A DNA stretch of 64,000 bases from Parachlamydia acanthamoebae (GTDB lineage Bacteria; Chlamydiota; Chlamydiia; Chlamydiales; Parachlamydiaceae), in the NCBI RefSeq assembly GCF_000875975.1, contig NZ_BAWW01000005.1, positions 186,001 through 250,000 on the forward strand. Direction: 5' to 3'. A program made the position numbers and the translations under genes. The notes beneath the pieces are model-generated. The model saw nothing but the letters and a program-made list of their open reading frames with translations. It did no database searches and was not told where the DNA came from. Position 1 is the first letter of the stretch. The number at the start of each line of letters is the position of its first letter. Of the stretch, positions 18,301-31,000 are shown in pieces.

Positions 18301-21300
18301 CCTACGATATCTGCTATTCCTTCCAATTCACTCATTCTTCCAGAAAAAGTAATCCCAAAAGCAACATCACTTGTATTTAAATGCTTGTGTAAAAATATGG
18401 CCCATGAAGCTTGTATAATAGCATTAAGAGTTACCCCATAGCTTTTAGCTTTTGCCTTAAGCCTATTTGTTAAACTTTGATCAAATACTCCATCCCAATT
18501 TTCGTATGTCCTTATATGAGATTTTGGCATTGTCCGCCCGATTTCTGAAATAAATGAGGGGGTATATTTATCTAGATATTTATTCCAAAAACTTTCTAGA
18601 TGTTCTTTTTTTGAAACATTCAAAAAATTTACATAATCTTTGTATTGTTTTATTGGTTGAGCATCAGTAACAGTTCCTTGACAGAACTCTTTGTAAGTCC
18701 TTTCGATAAAATCTAACACAAGTACTGAAGACCACCCGTCTATTATGATATGATGAAGAGTCCAGACTAGATAAATTTTATCACTGTGACAAAGCAAAAA
18801 TCGCATTAGAGGTGGATTAGCTAAATCAAATCCTTTCTTTTTTTCATTTTCAGAGATAAGATTTAAATCGCTATCATCTGATAGATCAACCTCATTCCAA
18901 GGAAGATTGCAATTATATAACGTAAATTGATATGGCTGTTCTTTTTCCCACGAGAATCCATTTCTTAGTATATCAAAATGACTAATAGCGCGAATCCAAG
19001 CTTTTTTTAAAAATTCAATATTGACGTTTGCAGAAACTTCAAAAACTCTTTGAATGATGTATCGGTTAGAATCTGCTGACTTCATAGCATTATAAAAAAG
19101 TCCATATTGCAAGGGCCCAAGCGAGTATTCATTTTCTCTCGCTAGATGAATAAGTCTCTTCTCGTGATCATGAGCAGAAAATTTTTCAATTAAATTGTTT
19201 AAGTTAATTTCAAAATCATTTGAAAATTTAATTACCTCACAATCCAATATTTCATTATCATTATAAAACCAATTTAATTTAATTTTTCCATCGTCAATCC
19301 ATGAGTTAATATTCAAAAGGAATGGGAGATGGTTTTTTCTGCTGATATCGTTAAGGGAAATATCTGAAATCAATTGAAAATTTGAATAATTCTTTGTTGA
19401 AGTTTTCCCAAGAAAATTGAAGCAAACTTTTGGATGAAAATCTTGCGATCTTTCGTCATAAGTTATTTGATGGCGTTTTGAATGGATATTTTCAAGAATT
19501 TTATTTAAAGTATCAGATGGATCAAGCTCAATATATGCTGATTCAATATGCGTAAACCATCCAATGGTACTAGAAATATCCAAATGAGCTGGACTTTGCG
19601 ATCTTCCATGACTTTCAATCGCTATACAACAGTGATTATTTTCTTTGAATGCTAGACATAAAGCTGTTATAATGAAGTCTACAGCTTGAAATGGAGGCAA
19701 ATGAATATTTATTTGCTGCAACATTTTTACAGTATTTTCTTTTAAGACCTTAGAAATTATTTTGTTAGCGGGTTGAAAATTTTTTGGCGTAAAATAACTT
19801 TTGCTTTTAGGTAAAGAATCTATCCATGCTGCATATGTTGTCCCATTCGAATCACCTAATTGTTTTCCCTTAAGAATGTCATCAAATTCTCGAAAAAGTA
19901 TTTCCCATGAGATCAGGTCAATAATCAAGTGGTGAAAAATAAATAGAATATAAACTGATCTTTCTGTTTCAAGAACAACAACTTTGCCAATGGGTCCAAC
20001 CATTATATTCAAAGATTCTTGCTCTTGGTTACCTATCAAACGTATCTGTTCAATTTCATTTTCATTTATTTCGAGAGTTCGCTTTCCTATGTCTATTTGC
20101 AAAGACGCATTTTCAACTTGAACCCAGGTTTCATTTTTATGTTTAAAATTTAAAAAAAACACTGAATGTCTGGATAACAGGCTTTTGACCGCAGCTTCAT
20201 AATCCCTTCCTTTATCTGCCTTAATAATTCCACTTTGATTATAATGATCTTGATCGACAAATTCTTGTTCAAAAAACCATCTTTGAATAGGGGATAATGG
20301 ATATTCTAACTGTTTTTTTTCGATCCTGACAGTACTTTCAATAGCTTTATCAACTATTTGACAATGAGGTTCTAAATCTTCAATTGTAGGATATTCAAAA
20401 ATATCCTTTAATTGGATATGGATACCATGCTGCTTTGCCTTCCCAATTAAATGAATGCAACTAATTGAATCCCCTCCTAATTCAAAAAAATTATCTTTAA
20501 TAGAAATATTGCTTTTGCAAAGTACACTTTGCCAGATTTCGCATAATTTTTTTTGAAAGCTTGTTAAGTCTATTATCAGAGGTTGGGCTTTTTTAATAGG
20601 ATTTGGAAGGGATTGGATATCAATTTTTCCGTTCTTCGTCAGTGGAAAATGCTCTAAACTAACAAATTTTTTCGGGATCATGTATCTGGGTAATTGATCA
20701 CGAAGGAATTCTAAAAGTTCATCCTCTGAAGGCGTGAAATCTTTCGCGGTAAAATAAGCAATTAAAGATTGATGAGTTTTATCAAAACAAACATATGCAT
20801 CTTTGATATCTCCATGGAGCTTGAGCGCATGAGAAATTTCACCAAGTTCTACACGATATCCGCTGATTTTTACTTGCTCATCTTTACGCCCTATATAAAT
20901 TAACTTTTTGCCAGGCAAAAGTTTGACTAAATCTCCTGTCTTGTAAAGCCTATATGTTTTGTTAAGTTTTAAAATTGTTTTATTCAGAAATTTTGCGTTA
21001 GTTTGCGAACTGTCTTCAAGATACCCATGTGCCAAACATTCTCCTGCAATAAACAATTCGCCAGCGACTCCTAATGGTACAGGTTCAAAGCTTTCATTCA
21101 AGATAAATAAATGTGTATTCGGTATTGGAAGCCCAATAGGAACAGGTCCATTTTCAATTTCAAAAATTTCAAAAACAGAGCACCCTACTGTGGCTTCTGT
21201 AGGACCATATTCATTAAAAATTCGCATACTTTCGGAAACATCTTTCCAAAAAACTACGTCTTCATAAAAAAGCGGCTCTCCCCCTATAATAAGATTATTA

Positions 21301-22064
21301 ACTTTGTCTTTAAGAGATCTTTCATCAAGCTCTTCTTTAATAATTTTCAAATGAGACGGGGTAAGCTTTAAAAAGTTAAATTTTTTACCACTTTTTAAAA
21401 TATTTAATAAAGATAAAATGGGATTTTCATCGGGTATGATAGTTATTTTTTGCCCTAGCAAAATGGGACAAAATATACTTGTAACCGACATATCATAAGA
21501 TAAAGAAGAATGGAGAACTGTTCCCTCATTCAAGCCCGTAAAATAAGTTGATAAACACCAATTCAAATAACTATATAAAGATTGCTTTTTTATTAAAACG
21601 CCTTTTGGATTACCAGTAGAACCTGAAGTATAAATGCAATAGGCAAATTCGCTTGAATTTGAACTTTCAAGTTCCGTATTAGAACTCCACTGCTCCTCTT
21701 TATCAATTAAGATGGTTTCTATTGAAGAAAAAGTATTTTGGTTGTTCGATGAGGTAATCACATACTTTGCTTTCGAGTTATCTATGATATACTTCACTCT
21801 TGCTTTCGGATCATGCACATCCAAAGGAATATAAGCGTTTCCAGATTTTAATACCCCTAAGATGCTCACAATAAATTCTAATGACCTTTCAAGATAAATA
21901 CCGATAAAATCACCTGAGTGTTTTTTTGATTGAATGTGTTTTGCAAGCCTCTCACTTTTATCATTCAATTCTTCAAAGGTCATCTGCTTGTAACCATCGT
22001 CTAAAGCAATTTTTTTTGAAAATTGCTGTAAACTATCTTTAAGAGCCGTAACCAGATCATTCAT
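15360..22064 (-). CDS. Non-ribosomal peptide synthetase, A-T-E-C-A-T-TE (Asn to D-Asn, then Asn, release)
   Basis: A 2234-aa protein forming the last two modules of the assembly line. By eye: A4 (about residues 10-480; YTSGSTGNPKG at 148), T4 (GGDSIS, about 530), an epimerization domain (SPIQRWFFEQ at about 594, HHLIIDLISW at about 713, SHGRSQ later), C (GPLQYGLF at about 995, HHIIIDGWS at about 1107), A5 (YTSGSSGLPKG at about 1570), T5 (GGHSIL, about 1953) and a type I thioesterase (GWSFGG at about 2085). The ten-residue binding codes I derive are DMTKIGEVGK (A4) and DMTKVGEVGK (A5). Both are one change from known asparagine codes (DLTKIGEVGK type), so the ending is predicted as D-Asn-Asn. 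The gene overlaps the upstream NRPS gene by 4 nt (ATGA). The upstream protein ends in a C domain that would feed A4. Linear or cyclic release cannot be told. Confidence 0.92.
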   Translation of the reverse strand: MNDLVTALKDSLQQFSKKIALDDGYKQMTFEELNDKSERLAKHIQSKKHSGDFIGIYLERSLEFIVSILGVLKSGNAYIPLDVHDPKARVKYIIDNSKAKYVITSSNNQNTFSSIETILIDKEEQWSSNTELESSNSSEFAYCIYTSGSTGNPKGVLIKKQSLYSYLNWCLSTYFTGLNEGTVLHSSLSYDMSVTSIFCPILLGQKITIIPDENPILSLLNILKSGKKFNFLKLTPSHLKIIKEELDERSLKDKVNNLIIGGEPLFYEDVVFWKDVSESMRIFNEYGPTEATVGCSVFEIFEIENGPVPIGLPIPNTHLFILNESFEPVPLGVAGELFIAGECLAHGYLEDSSQTNAKFLNKTILKLNKTYRLYKTGDLVKLLPGKKLIYIGRKDEQVKISGYRVELGEISHALKLHGDIKDAYVCFDKTHQSLIAYFTAKDFTPSEDELLEFLRDQLPRYMIPKKFVSLEHFPLTKNGKIDIQSLPNPIKKAQPLIIDLTSFQKKLCEIWQSVLCKSNISIKDNFFELGGDSISCIHLIGKAKQHGIHIQLKDIFEYPTIEDLEPHCQIVDKAIESTVRIEKKQLEYPLSPIQRWFFEQEFVDQDHYNQSGIIKADKGRDYEAAVKSLLSRHSVFFLNFKHKNETWVQVENASLQIDIGKRTLEINENEIEQIRLIGNQEQESLNIMVGPIGKVVVLETERSVYILFIFHHLIIDLISWEILFREFDDILKGKQLGDSNGTTYAAWIDSLPKSKSYFTPKNFQPANKIISKVLKENTVKMLQQINIHLPPFQAVDFIITALCLAFKENNHCCIAIESHGRSQSPAHLDISSTIGWFTHIESAYIELDPSDTLNKILENIHSKRHQITYDERSQDFHPKVCFNFLGKTSTKNYSNFQLISDISLNDISRKNHLPFLLNINSWIDDGKIKLNWFYNDNEILDCEVIKFSNDFEINLNNLIEKFSAHDHEKRLIHLARENEYSLGPLQYGLFYNAMKSADSNRYIIQRVFEVSANVNIEFLKKAWIRAISHFDILRNGFSWEKEQPYQFTLYNCNLPWNEVDLSDDSDLNLISENEKKKGFDLANPPLMRFLLCHSDKIYLVWTLHHIIIDGWSSVLVLDFIERTYKEFCQGTVTDAQPIKQYKDYVNFLNVSKKEHLESFWNKYLDKYTPSFISEIGRTMPKSHIRTYENWDGVFDQSLTNRLKAKAKSYGVTLNAIIQASWAIFLHKHLNTSDVAFGITFSGRMSELEGIADIVGVLINTLPLRLQIANKTFKSLCKEAHLRTAQIQLNGQLSLNEIHLFSKEKSREVFDHILVFENFPYLSDSQKRILQPSSQYASIVETEYPLTIVLMPEDRIKIEMSYDTQFFSQAMIVNFAQQWEHILNYLCENEDCDLKEIQLSCSLKKKKSWKNFNDTKTDFLPTLNDLLNFSPLNKHKIALIEGSQKLNFLDFDCFTNYIAKLLKNYSNQHQAIGIFLDRSIYFPLAAWSCVKAGIPFVPIETKFPKERIDYILKDSFCNFVITSSFYKDCDYACNFLNIDEEFQNKEKWEYTRKEEYELNDENAAYLIYTSGSSGLPKGVVIPRRALANYLLWCFKHYIADVQNGTVLHSSIAFDMSITALFLPLIAGQPLHILPEGLEVNDLISLLRDTEPFSFLKLTPSHLRVLHHGESSTEIYRKVKNLVLGGEQLLYEDINSYMNQECSPSIFNEYGPTEATVGCCVFKCENQKPYLKGPVPIGKPIANTQLFALNGEGNLCSILEEGELFIGGDGLARGYTNEKLTDISFIRDQDHSRRYQTGDIVRLSTDMDLVYIRRRGRQIKLNGYRIELEEIEHAISSHGDIKAAVVDFDSEQHILTAYFVPDHFSPSFEEIYDYVKTKLPLYMVPGRYIEIPSIPLNSNGKVDLQKIKLLAGQFNTKKIKKMPNTHLEYEIHAIWMKIFDYEGIGIEDNFFTIGGHSILAVKMLTEIKQRLDYSVSLHDFLKNPTIQAVAALIEQEGKEVSFPIWISFSNKNSDSALVLIHPGGGLSYAYSLLSSKIQLENIDIFAINNPYFGKDAHFQSIEEMAQEYVNILKQKLTTRRIYLGGWSFGGNVAFEMARHMQRESFFQIENVFLFDSYNHTHVMDVSQFRTKEVILKNIDSFLKAKSINLESKYADDLKNEMLRNSMLSRKFYPKSYEGSVTLFKARSDEIAQEDFPFNGWEVVSEKLKVEHLSSCHSQLFDPENVLEISGKVSTYF

Positions 22065-25000
22065 AATAAAAAACTCATTTCTTGTAGTTCAAAGTCATAA
22101 TTTTTAAGATTTTTAGAAGGGCAATCAAGCACATCTCGTAAGAGATGAATAAAATGTGAAGACCATTTTTCTATTGTCTCTTTTAAAAACAGTTCTTCTG
22201 CATATTCAAAAATGAAAGAAAGCTCATTATCGCGTTCTTCCACGATAAGCATGAGATCAAATTTAGCATACAAAGAAGGGACTGAAAAATGGCTAAAAGT
22301 CGTACCCATGAAATCTAAAGTTTTATAATCGCCTTGATTTTCAAAGACATACCATACTTGGATCAATGGGGTAATATGTGGCAATCTAGGGATTTCAAGA
22401 AGTTTTATAATTTGATCTAATTGTAAATCCTTATTCTCCTCAACTTCCAATACAGATTCTCTCACATTTATCATCAAATCCTGAAAATTTTGGATACGAT
22501 CAAAAAAAGTTCTTATAGGTAAAGAATTAATAAAATAACCCATAACTTTATTCCAATCCTCTGACCTACGTAGAGTAAAGGGGGTCCCTACAATCACATC
22601 ATTTTGCATTGTAATTTTATTCAAAAAAAACTGAAAAAATGATAGACAAGTAATGTTTAAGGTCATTTTAAATTGGCTGGATAGTTTTTTTATTTTTTGG
22701 GTTTGTTCTTTTCCAAGCATAAATTGATGTCGATTCGCTCTATAAGGCTGCTTTACTCTAGGACAGTCCAAAGGTAGCTCTAAAATAGGGACACAATTAT
22801 CTAAATAATTTTTCCAAAAATTTTGAAGCTCAAGTTTTTTTTCTTCGGCGATGTAATGATTTTGAAAAGCAATATAGTCTCTGTAGACAATGGATTGTTT
22901 TAATGGTTGAGCACTTTGGTTGTAGAACTCATTTAAATCATTAATAAAAATATTAATTGATTTACCATCCATAATGATATGATGAAAAACAAAAAGAAGA
23001 ATTTTGTCATCCATTCCATCAATCAAAAAACAACGAATCAAGATTTCGTTTTCCATTTCAAAGGGGATTGCCGATAATTTTTGACAAATTTCTCTTAAAT
23101 TCTCTCCTTTTTTCAGACAAATTTTTTGAACTTGAAGTTTGCAATACTGAGAATGAAGAATTTCTTGTCTTGGAGAGCCATCCTCAGAAAATATCCTCAC
23201 TCTAAAATTTTCATGACGCTCAATCACCTTTGCTAAGGATAATTCTAAAGCGGAAATATTTAATGCATTTGATACTTCAAATGCTAAAGGCACATTGTAA
23301 ACCCCTCGTTGTTCAAATAATACTTCCAAAATCCATAATCGATTTTGAGCACTTGTTAAATCCACAGTGTCATCTAGAACTTTTTTGATTGGATGTGAAG
23401 TTAAACGATCTTGATTCTGATGTTTTTTTATTAAATTGCCTATTGATCTTGCTGTTGAGGCATCAAACAAGTCTTTCAATAATAGATTTACTTTAAAACG
23501 TTCATTAAGCTGAAAAAGCAGTTGACCTGCTAGTAAGGAATGGCCTCCATTATCAAAAAAGTCACTATCATATGAAATTGCATTTGACCCTAATACCTCT
23601 TTAAATAGGGATGTAATTTCATTTAAAATTGGATCTTCCTCTTGAAATTCTTGCTGAGGCTGGCTGACTGGTAAGGGTAATTTGCCATAGTCTATCTTTC
23701 CATTTTTTGTTAGAGGTATTTTATCAATGGAAAGAACATCTTGCGGTATCATAAAAGCCGGAAGTGTTTTTTTCAAAATCAATTTAAGAGTATGCAAAAT
23801 ATCTTTATGCTTACCAAATGATGCATTAAGGACAACATAAGCATATAAAATTTTCTGATTTTCTGCTTTTTCAAATAACCTTATCATCGCTTTTTCAACT
23901 AAAGGTTGTTCACTTAAAATAGAAATAATCTCACTTGTATCAACTCGAAAACCTCGAATTTTATATTGGTTATCTGCTCTTCCAATAAATTCAATGCTTC
24001 CATGGTGGTAACGCACCAGATCACCTGTTTTATATAACCTAGGAGCATTAGTTTTATCATTTGAAAAAGCATGAATAACAAATTGTTCACTCGTTAAACT
24101 AGCGTCTTTTAGGTACCCTCGAGCTAAGCAATCCCCTCCTATGTGAAGTTCTCCTATCACTCCCTCTGGAACAAGCTCTCCAAGTGAATCTAAAATATAA
24201 GTTTGAATGTTTGGTAAAGCTTTTCCTATATCAGTATGAGATTGATGCGAATGCATCCGTTTCATCGTACAGCCGATTGTGCATTCTGTAGGACCATAGC
24301 CATTATATAAGAGACATTTTTCCGACCAATATTCAACTGTTTTTTTGGAGCATACATCTCCAATTACCATCATAACTTGTACACTGGGGATTTCTTGCTT
24401 TGGTAATAGCTCCAAAGCTCCAGCGGGAATATTAAAATTGTTAATTTTGAATTCATTCAAAGTATCAGCAAGTATATTTCCAGGAACAAGATAACTTTTT
24501 TCTCTCATAATAAGAGTTGCCCCGAGCGACAAAGCTCCAATCCAGTCCCAAATGGAAGCATCAAAGGTTGTGGAAGCTAATTGAAGAATACGAGTACCTG
24601 GCCGAATTTTTAAATTTTCAGCTTTGGTAACTGATCCAACAAGATTGCATAATCCAACATGCTCAATTAAAACACCTTTAGGCTTTCCTGTGGATCCAGA
24701 GGTGTAAATCACATATGCAAGATTTCTTTCTGAAATTGGGAAATCAACATTACTTTCTTTTTCCAAGTCGATCGTTTCAAATTCAGTTTCGTAAAAATTA
24801 GAATCAATAATAAGCTCAAGATTGGTTTCTTCTATAATATAGTCAATACGTTCTTTGGGAAAGCTTGGATCCAAAGGAATGAAACATCCACCAGCTTTAA
24901 GTACTGCTAAAAGAGCGATTATCTGCTCTATGGATCTCTCCATACATATTCCAACAAATGTTTCTAACGTAACCCCTTTTTTTATAAGACGATACGCTAA

Positions 25001-28000
25001 TTGATTAGATCGTACATTAAGCATGTGGTAAGTAATCGATTTATCTTCATAAACTAGAGCAATAGCATCTGGCTGTAAACGCACATTTTCTTCAAAGAAA
25101 GCATGGATATATTTTTTAGGATATGGAACAGAATTATTGTTCATTGTTAGCAATAGTTTTTTCTTTTCATCTTCTTTAAGAAGACAACTAAAACATATGG
25201 GATTTGCTGGATTTTTAATTAACTGATTAAATAGAAACTCAGTGCGATGAAGTAAATCTATAACGGTTTTTTCTTCAAACAAATCTTGTGCATAATGTAT
25301 TTCAAGGCCATATCCTGAAGTTTTTTCTTTTATAATAAAGATAAGATCAAATGCGGAAAAATTTGTATGGCATGCTAGAGGAATAAAAGAAGCATTCCCG
25401 ATCTTTAAATTAATATTTTGTCTTTCTTCAAACACAAACATAACCTGAAAAAGAGGATGAATAGTGGAATTATTATTCCCATTCATATTTCTGATTATAT
25501 GTGATAAGGGCACTTGCGCATGCTCTAAAAGATCTGGAAATGAGGCTTTGAAATTTTCAAAAACATCTAAAAATGAAGTCTTCAAATTAAAATGCATTCG
25601 CAATGGAATGACGTTGACAAAACAGCCAAGAATATCTTCAAACTCTCGTCTATGTCTCATTGATACAGGAGTGCCTGCCACAATATCATTTTGATAAGTA
25701 TGCCGATATAAACTCGAAAAAAATAAACTTAAAAATACCAAAAAAGGTGTTGATTTTGCATTCGTAGCAAAACGCTCGACTGTTGAAGAAATAGAGGCAT
25801 CTAGCAAAATGGAGCAGATAGACATTTTAAGAGAAGGATTTTGAGGTCTTTGTTTGTCCAAGGGTAGTTTGAGAAGATCTGTTGTACTTTCTAAATATTC
25901 TTTCCAAAAATTTAAACCGGCTTCTTGCTTATCGTGCCAAGCTTGGCTTCTTTGCCATTTAACATAATCAGCATATTGAAAAAATTGTTTAGCTTTGCTA
26001 ATGCCAGTACTTAAAAACTCATTTAATTCTTTAAAAAAAATATAAAATGACCTCCTATCTATCCCAACATGATGAAAAGTATATTGTAGCAAATATGTAT
26101 TTTGATCAATTTGGCTCTGCAGCAATCTTATTGGGGGCTCAGTTGTTAAATCAAATAAACGAGATGCCTCCTGAAAAGATAGCTCCTCAACATTTACAGA
26201 TATGGATTCTTTATATGGTAGCGGTCCATTGTAAGGCTTCAAGAACGTACCATTAGAATGTTCTTCAAGCACGGAATTTAAAGAGTCGTGTTTCTTTAAC
26301 ATTTCTTTAAACGCTTCTTTAGCAATTCCTTTGTCCATATTCTTTACAATAAAAGGAAAAGAAATGTTATAAATAGGCAAATGGGGATATAGCTTTTGCA
26401 TAAACAACATCCCTTTTTGTTCTTCTGATAGCTCTCCCTTATATTCACAAGAAAATGGCAAATAGACCTTAAAGTATTTATTTTGAATATAATCTTGAAA
26501 GGATTCTATTGTTGGATATTGAAATAAAATACCTGCTGGTAATTCGATATTTAATTTCTCAGCCAACAAATTTCTTAGCCTGATAGCATTTAGAGAATGC
26601 CCTCCAATGTTAAAAAAGTTATCTTTTGGACTAATTTCCTCTTGTCCCAACACTTCAGACCACATTTGGGCAATTTTTTTTTCAAATTCTGTCTTAGGAG
26701 GCAGAGATTGTTCTTTTTTTTCTAATAGTTCATTCGGTAAAGGTAGTTTGGAGAAATCAATTTTTTTATTAGGGGTTAAGGGGAATTTTTCTAAAATAAT
26801 CAACCTGTTAGGACTCATGTATTTTGGCAAAGTACTTAACAATAAGTCTTTTAGTTTTACTTCGAGCGCTTCTACAGTAAAATTTAAAGGCTTATTGGGT
26901 TCGATATAAGCAATAACTTCTTGAAAGCCTCCAAAATCAATATAAGTCGAAACATGAGCATAATGAACATACTCACATTGTCGGATAACATTTTCGATCT
27001 CGTCCAGCTCAATCCTATGACCGTGTATTTTAACTTGTCTATCTTCTCTTCCTAAACAAACGATCTCTTTATTTTTGTTGATAAATCCTTTGTCACCCGT
27101 CTTATAAACAACGACGAAGCTTTCAGATAGAGGAAAAGGATTACAAACAAACTTTTCCGCGCTTAGGCTGGGATTATAAAGATAGCCTTCTCCAACGCTG
27201 TTCCCTCCAATTACAATTTCTCCAATAGACCCTGGTGGTTGTATCTGTCCAAATGAGTCTAAAACAAGTATACTTGTATTTCCTATGGGGATTCCTGCTG
27301 AGATAGACTCATTTTCTTGTATTCTTTTGCAAGATGACCAGATTGTAGTTTCAGTAGGTCCATACATATTCCAGAAACTTTTTCCCATCTTAACTAACTT
27401 GTTTGCTAGACTCTGATCAAGTTTTTCTCCTCCACAGAGCAAATTCAAACCTACATTTTCAGTAAAACCACTCTCCAATAAAAGTCTCCAATTGCTAGGA
27501 GTAGCTTGTAAATAATTAATTTGAAAATCATTAATTAACTCATTTATAAATTCCCCGTCCTTATGCTCTTTGTTATCCGGAATCACCACAGTTCCTCCCG
27601 CGATTAAGGGAGAAAGCATTTCTAAAAGAAAAATATCAAATGAAACCATTGTATTGAGTAAAAAAGAAGAATTAGCATTTACTCCAAGAGTCTTGTTTAA
27701 ATGAATAAGAGCATTTGCTAGATTGCCGCGAGTCAAAACCACGCCTTTTGGCTCTCCTGTAGATCCAGAAGTGAAAATCGTATAAGCCTTAAAAGAGTTC
27801 GGTATTTCCAAAAAATCTACATGGTCATTGCTCTTTAATGAAGATTCAATCGCTTTTTGAGTTAAAATGAAACATTCCTCCATTTCCCCCGGCGTGTGGC
27901 TAATCAAAGCAAGAGCTTTTGATTGACGTATCATTAAATTGGTTCTAACTTTGGGGATGCTCGTATCAATAGGTAAAAAACACATCCCTGCTTTCATAAG

Positions 28001-31000
28001 TCCGAGGATTAACTCTATAAAAAAAATGGATGGGGATAAAGAGACGGCAATGACTGATTGAAGAGGAAAAGATTTAAAAAAATAAGCCGCAAGTTCATCA
28101 GAACGTTTGTTTAAATAACTATATGTATAATTACCATTTTGATCTATTACCGCAATCTTATCGGAAGATAGTTTTGTTATATTTTTAACCATTGTTTCAA
28201 CAGCTTTTATGGTTTCCGAAGAAATATGAGTCATCTGCCCAACAAATTCTTTCTCTTCTTCCTCTTGCAAAAGTTTTACATCAGCTAGCATCACACTATT
28301 ATTTGAAAATAAGTGGTCAAGGAATATTTGTAATCGTTCTAGCAAGCCTGTTATTGTAGTTTCCTCAAATAGTTCAGAAGAATATTCAATCTCAATAGAC
28401 AAGTTGCCTTTAGCGGATTTCACCAAGAAAGAAAGATCAAATTTAGAATAAGGGTTTTTAATTTCGTAGCGTTTGGTTAAAATTCCGTCAAACTCTAGTT
28501 CCACCCTATCCTCGGCTTCTTCAACTGAAAACCAAACTTGAAAAATAGGATTCATATTCAGTTGGTTTGTTTTAGAAATTGCTCTAACAATCGAATCAAA
28601 ACTAACTCCATGATTGTTCTTCAATTCATAAAACAACTTTCTATATTCATTATAAGTATCTTTGAAAGATTGCAAAGGTTTGTAAACAGAGCGAACTGGA
28701 AGAGCATTGACAAAGTAACCAACAATCTCATCAAACTCTTTATTACTCCTTAATGTGGAAGGAATACCGATATTGAGATCATTTTGTCCTGTCCACTTAT
28801 GTAAAAATACCTGTACAGCAGCCAACATAGTAGAAAATAATGTTCCTTTTTCTCTTTGCAAGAAAGAATAGATCTTCGCACTTAGCCCTTTAGGAAGTTC
28901 AATACGGCATTGATTCCCTAGATATGATAGTTTTTCTGGTCGGAGATAGTCATAGGGTAAAGATATAGAGGAAGAGGCGTCTTTAAGGTATTTTTTCCAA
29001 AAGTTAAGATCTCCTTCAGCTCTGTCTATACTATCACTGTACAAATTTTTAATTTTTTCTTCACAATTATTTAAAAGCTTTAAGGAACCATAATGTTGGC
29101 TCAAATTTTTATATAAAATTTGTAAAGACCATTCGTCAGCAATTAAGTGGTGCACAGTAAAGAGAAGAAATAGAGCTCCATTCACACTGAAAAGCTGTGT
29201 TCTGAATAATGGGCCCTTATATAATTCAAATGGTTGAAGAGCAGCCTGATTAATTTCATCTCGACTAGCTACTGACTGTATTCCCAAATCAGGAAAAATT
29301 TTATCCACAGGCTGGATTTCAAAAAAATATTCATTTTTACTTTTTACCAGTTTCGCTCTAAGAAAAAATTGTTCTTCCAGAACTGATCTGAGAGACTCTT
29401 CAAAAAGATTAATTTTAAAAATGCCTTCAATTTCAAATGCGGAAAAAAGATTATACAAACCGGGTGCTGCTTGCACTTCCTCAAGAAAAACTAATTGTTT
29501 TTGGCCTGATGATAAAGGAATAGTGTTTGATGAATACTTTAGATCCGCTTTTATAATTTCATATTGCTCTAAGGTTTTTCTTTCTGCTATTAGTTCAGAC
29601 AATTTTCGAATAGTTTGTAACACAAAAAATTCAGAAAACTTTAATTGCACAGAATATAGAGAGTTAACGGACATTAAAATCTTTACGCATTTAATCGAAT
29701 TTCCGTCTAAATGGATAAATGCATCATCGATACCAATTTGGTTGTAGCCTAAAACCTGTTCCCAAATTAAACAAAGCTTTTTTTGAATTTCAGTTTCTGG
29801 AGGAGAATAATTTTCTCGGGGAACGACAGGATTATAAAGTTCATTACGTAGAGCTGAGCGATCTAATTTTCCCGATTGACTAACAGGAAATTTTTCCAAA
29901 AAAATAAATTCACCAGGAACAGCAAATAAAGGGAGTTTTTTAATTAAGTATTTCCGCAATGCAAGAGATTCCTGCTCAAAATCTTTTGAATTTGCATCTA
30001 TGATAACAAATGCAGATAGCTTTTCTTCTAAAGGCAACACAATGGCATCTAGCACCCGCGAATGTTCTTTAAGAAAATCTTCAATCTCATTTAAATTGAC
30101 TCTAAAACCATGTATTTTGATTTGAAAATCTTTACGACCTACATATTCGACTAATCCTTCCTGGTTCAGTTTGACCAAATCTCCGGTTTTATATAGCTTG
30201 CTTGAATATTGATAAGAGCTTTCAAACGGATTTTTTACAAATTTGCAGGATGTTAAATTTTCATCGTTAAAGTACCCCCTTACAAGGCGGGGGCCTGTAA
30301 TACAAAGCTCACCTATACATCCTTTCTCGACAGGGTTTAAATTATCGTCTAAAATATAAATTGTTGTATTGGGACAAGGTTTTCCAACAGGAATTTTTTG
30401 ATCTGTTAAATGGTTTTCTAAAACTTCGTGAAAAAGAAATGATGAAGCTTCCGAAGCACCCATTCGATTAATTAATCGAACATTGCTTTTAAAACCACCC
30501 GAAGAGAAAAACTTAAAAGCTGTTTCTCGATCTAAAATTTCTCCACTTAAATCCCATAAATTTAAGTTAGGCAATAGCGCTAGCAAATTTGGGTATTGGA
30601 AAAGCAACAACTTCAGATAAGAAGGCACTAATTCAATGCGTGATACTTTGTAAAAGTTCAATAACTTTACAAAACTCACACAATCTTTCAGATCATTTTC
30701 CTCGGGGATGACTAAAGGAATTCCTTTGGCAAGTGGTCCAAACATTGCCCATAATGATTCGATGGTCCCTAAAGCAGCAGCGAACACACATACCTCGTTA
30801 AATTGAAAAGGAAAATCTTTCCAAGACCATGTAAAACGAGCCAGAATGTTTAGATATTCACCTAAAACTCCCTTAGGCTTTCCAGTAGTTCCTGAGCTAT
30901 AAATCAAATAAGCAAGATCGTGCCTTGATTGTTCTAAATTCAAATTTTGAGGCATATAACTAGTACTATTTACTTGGATATCTTCTACAAAAAAAATGGG

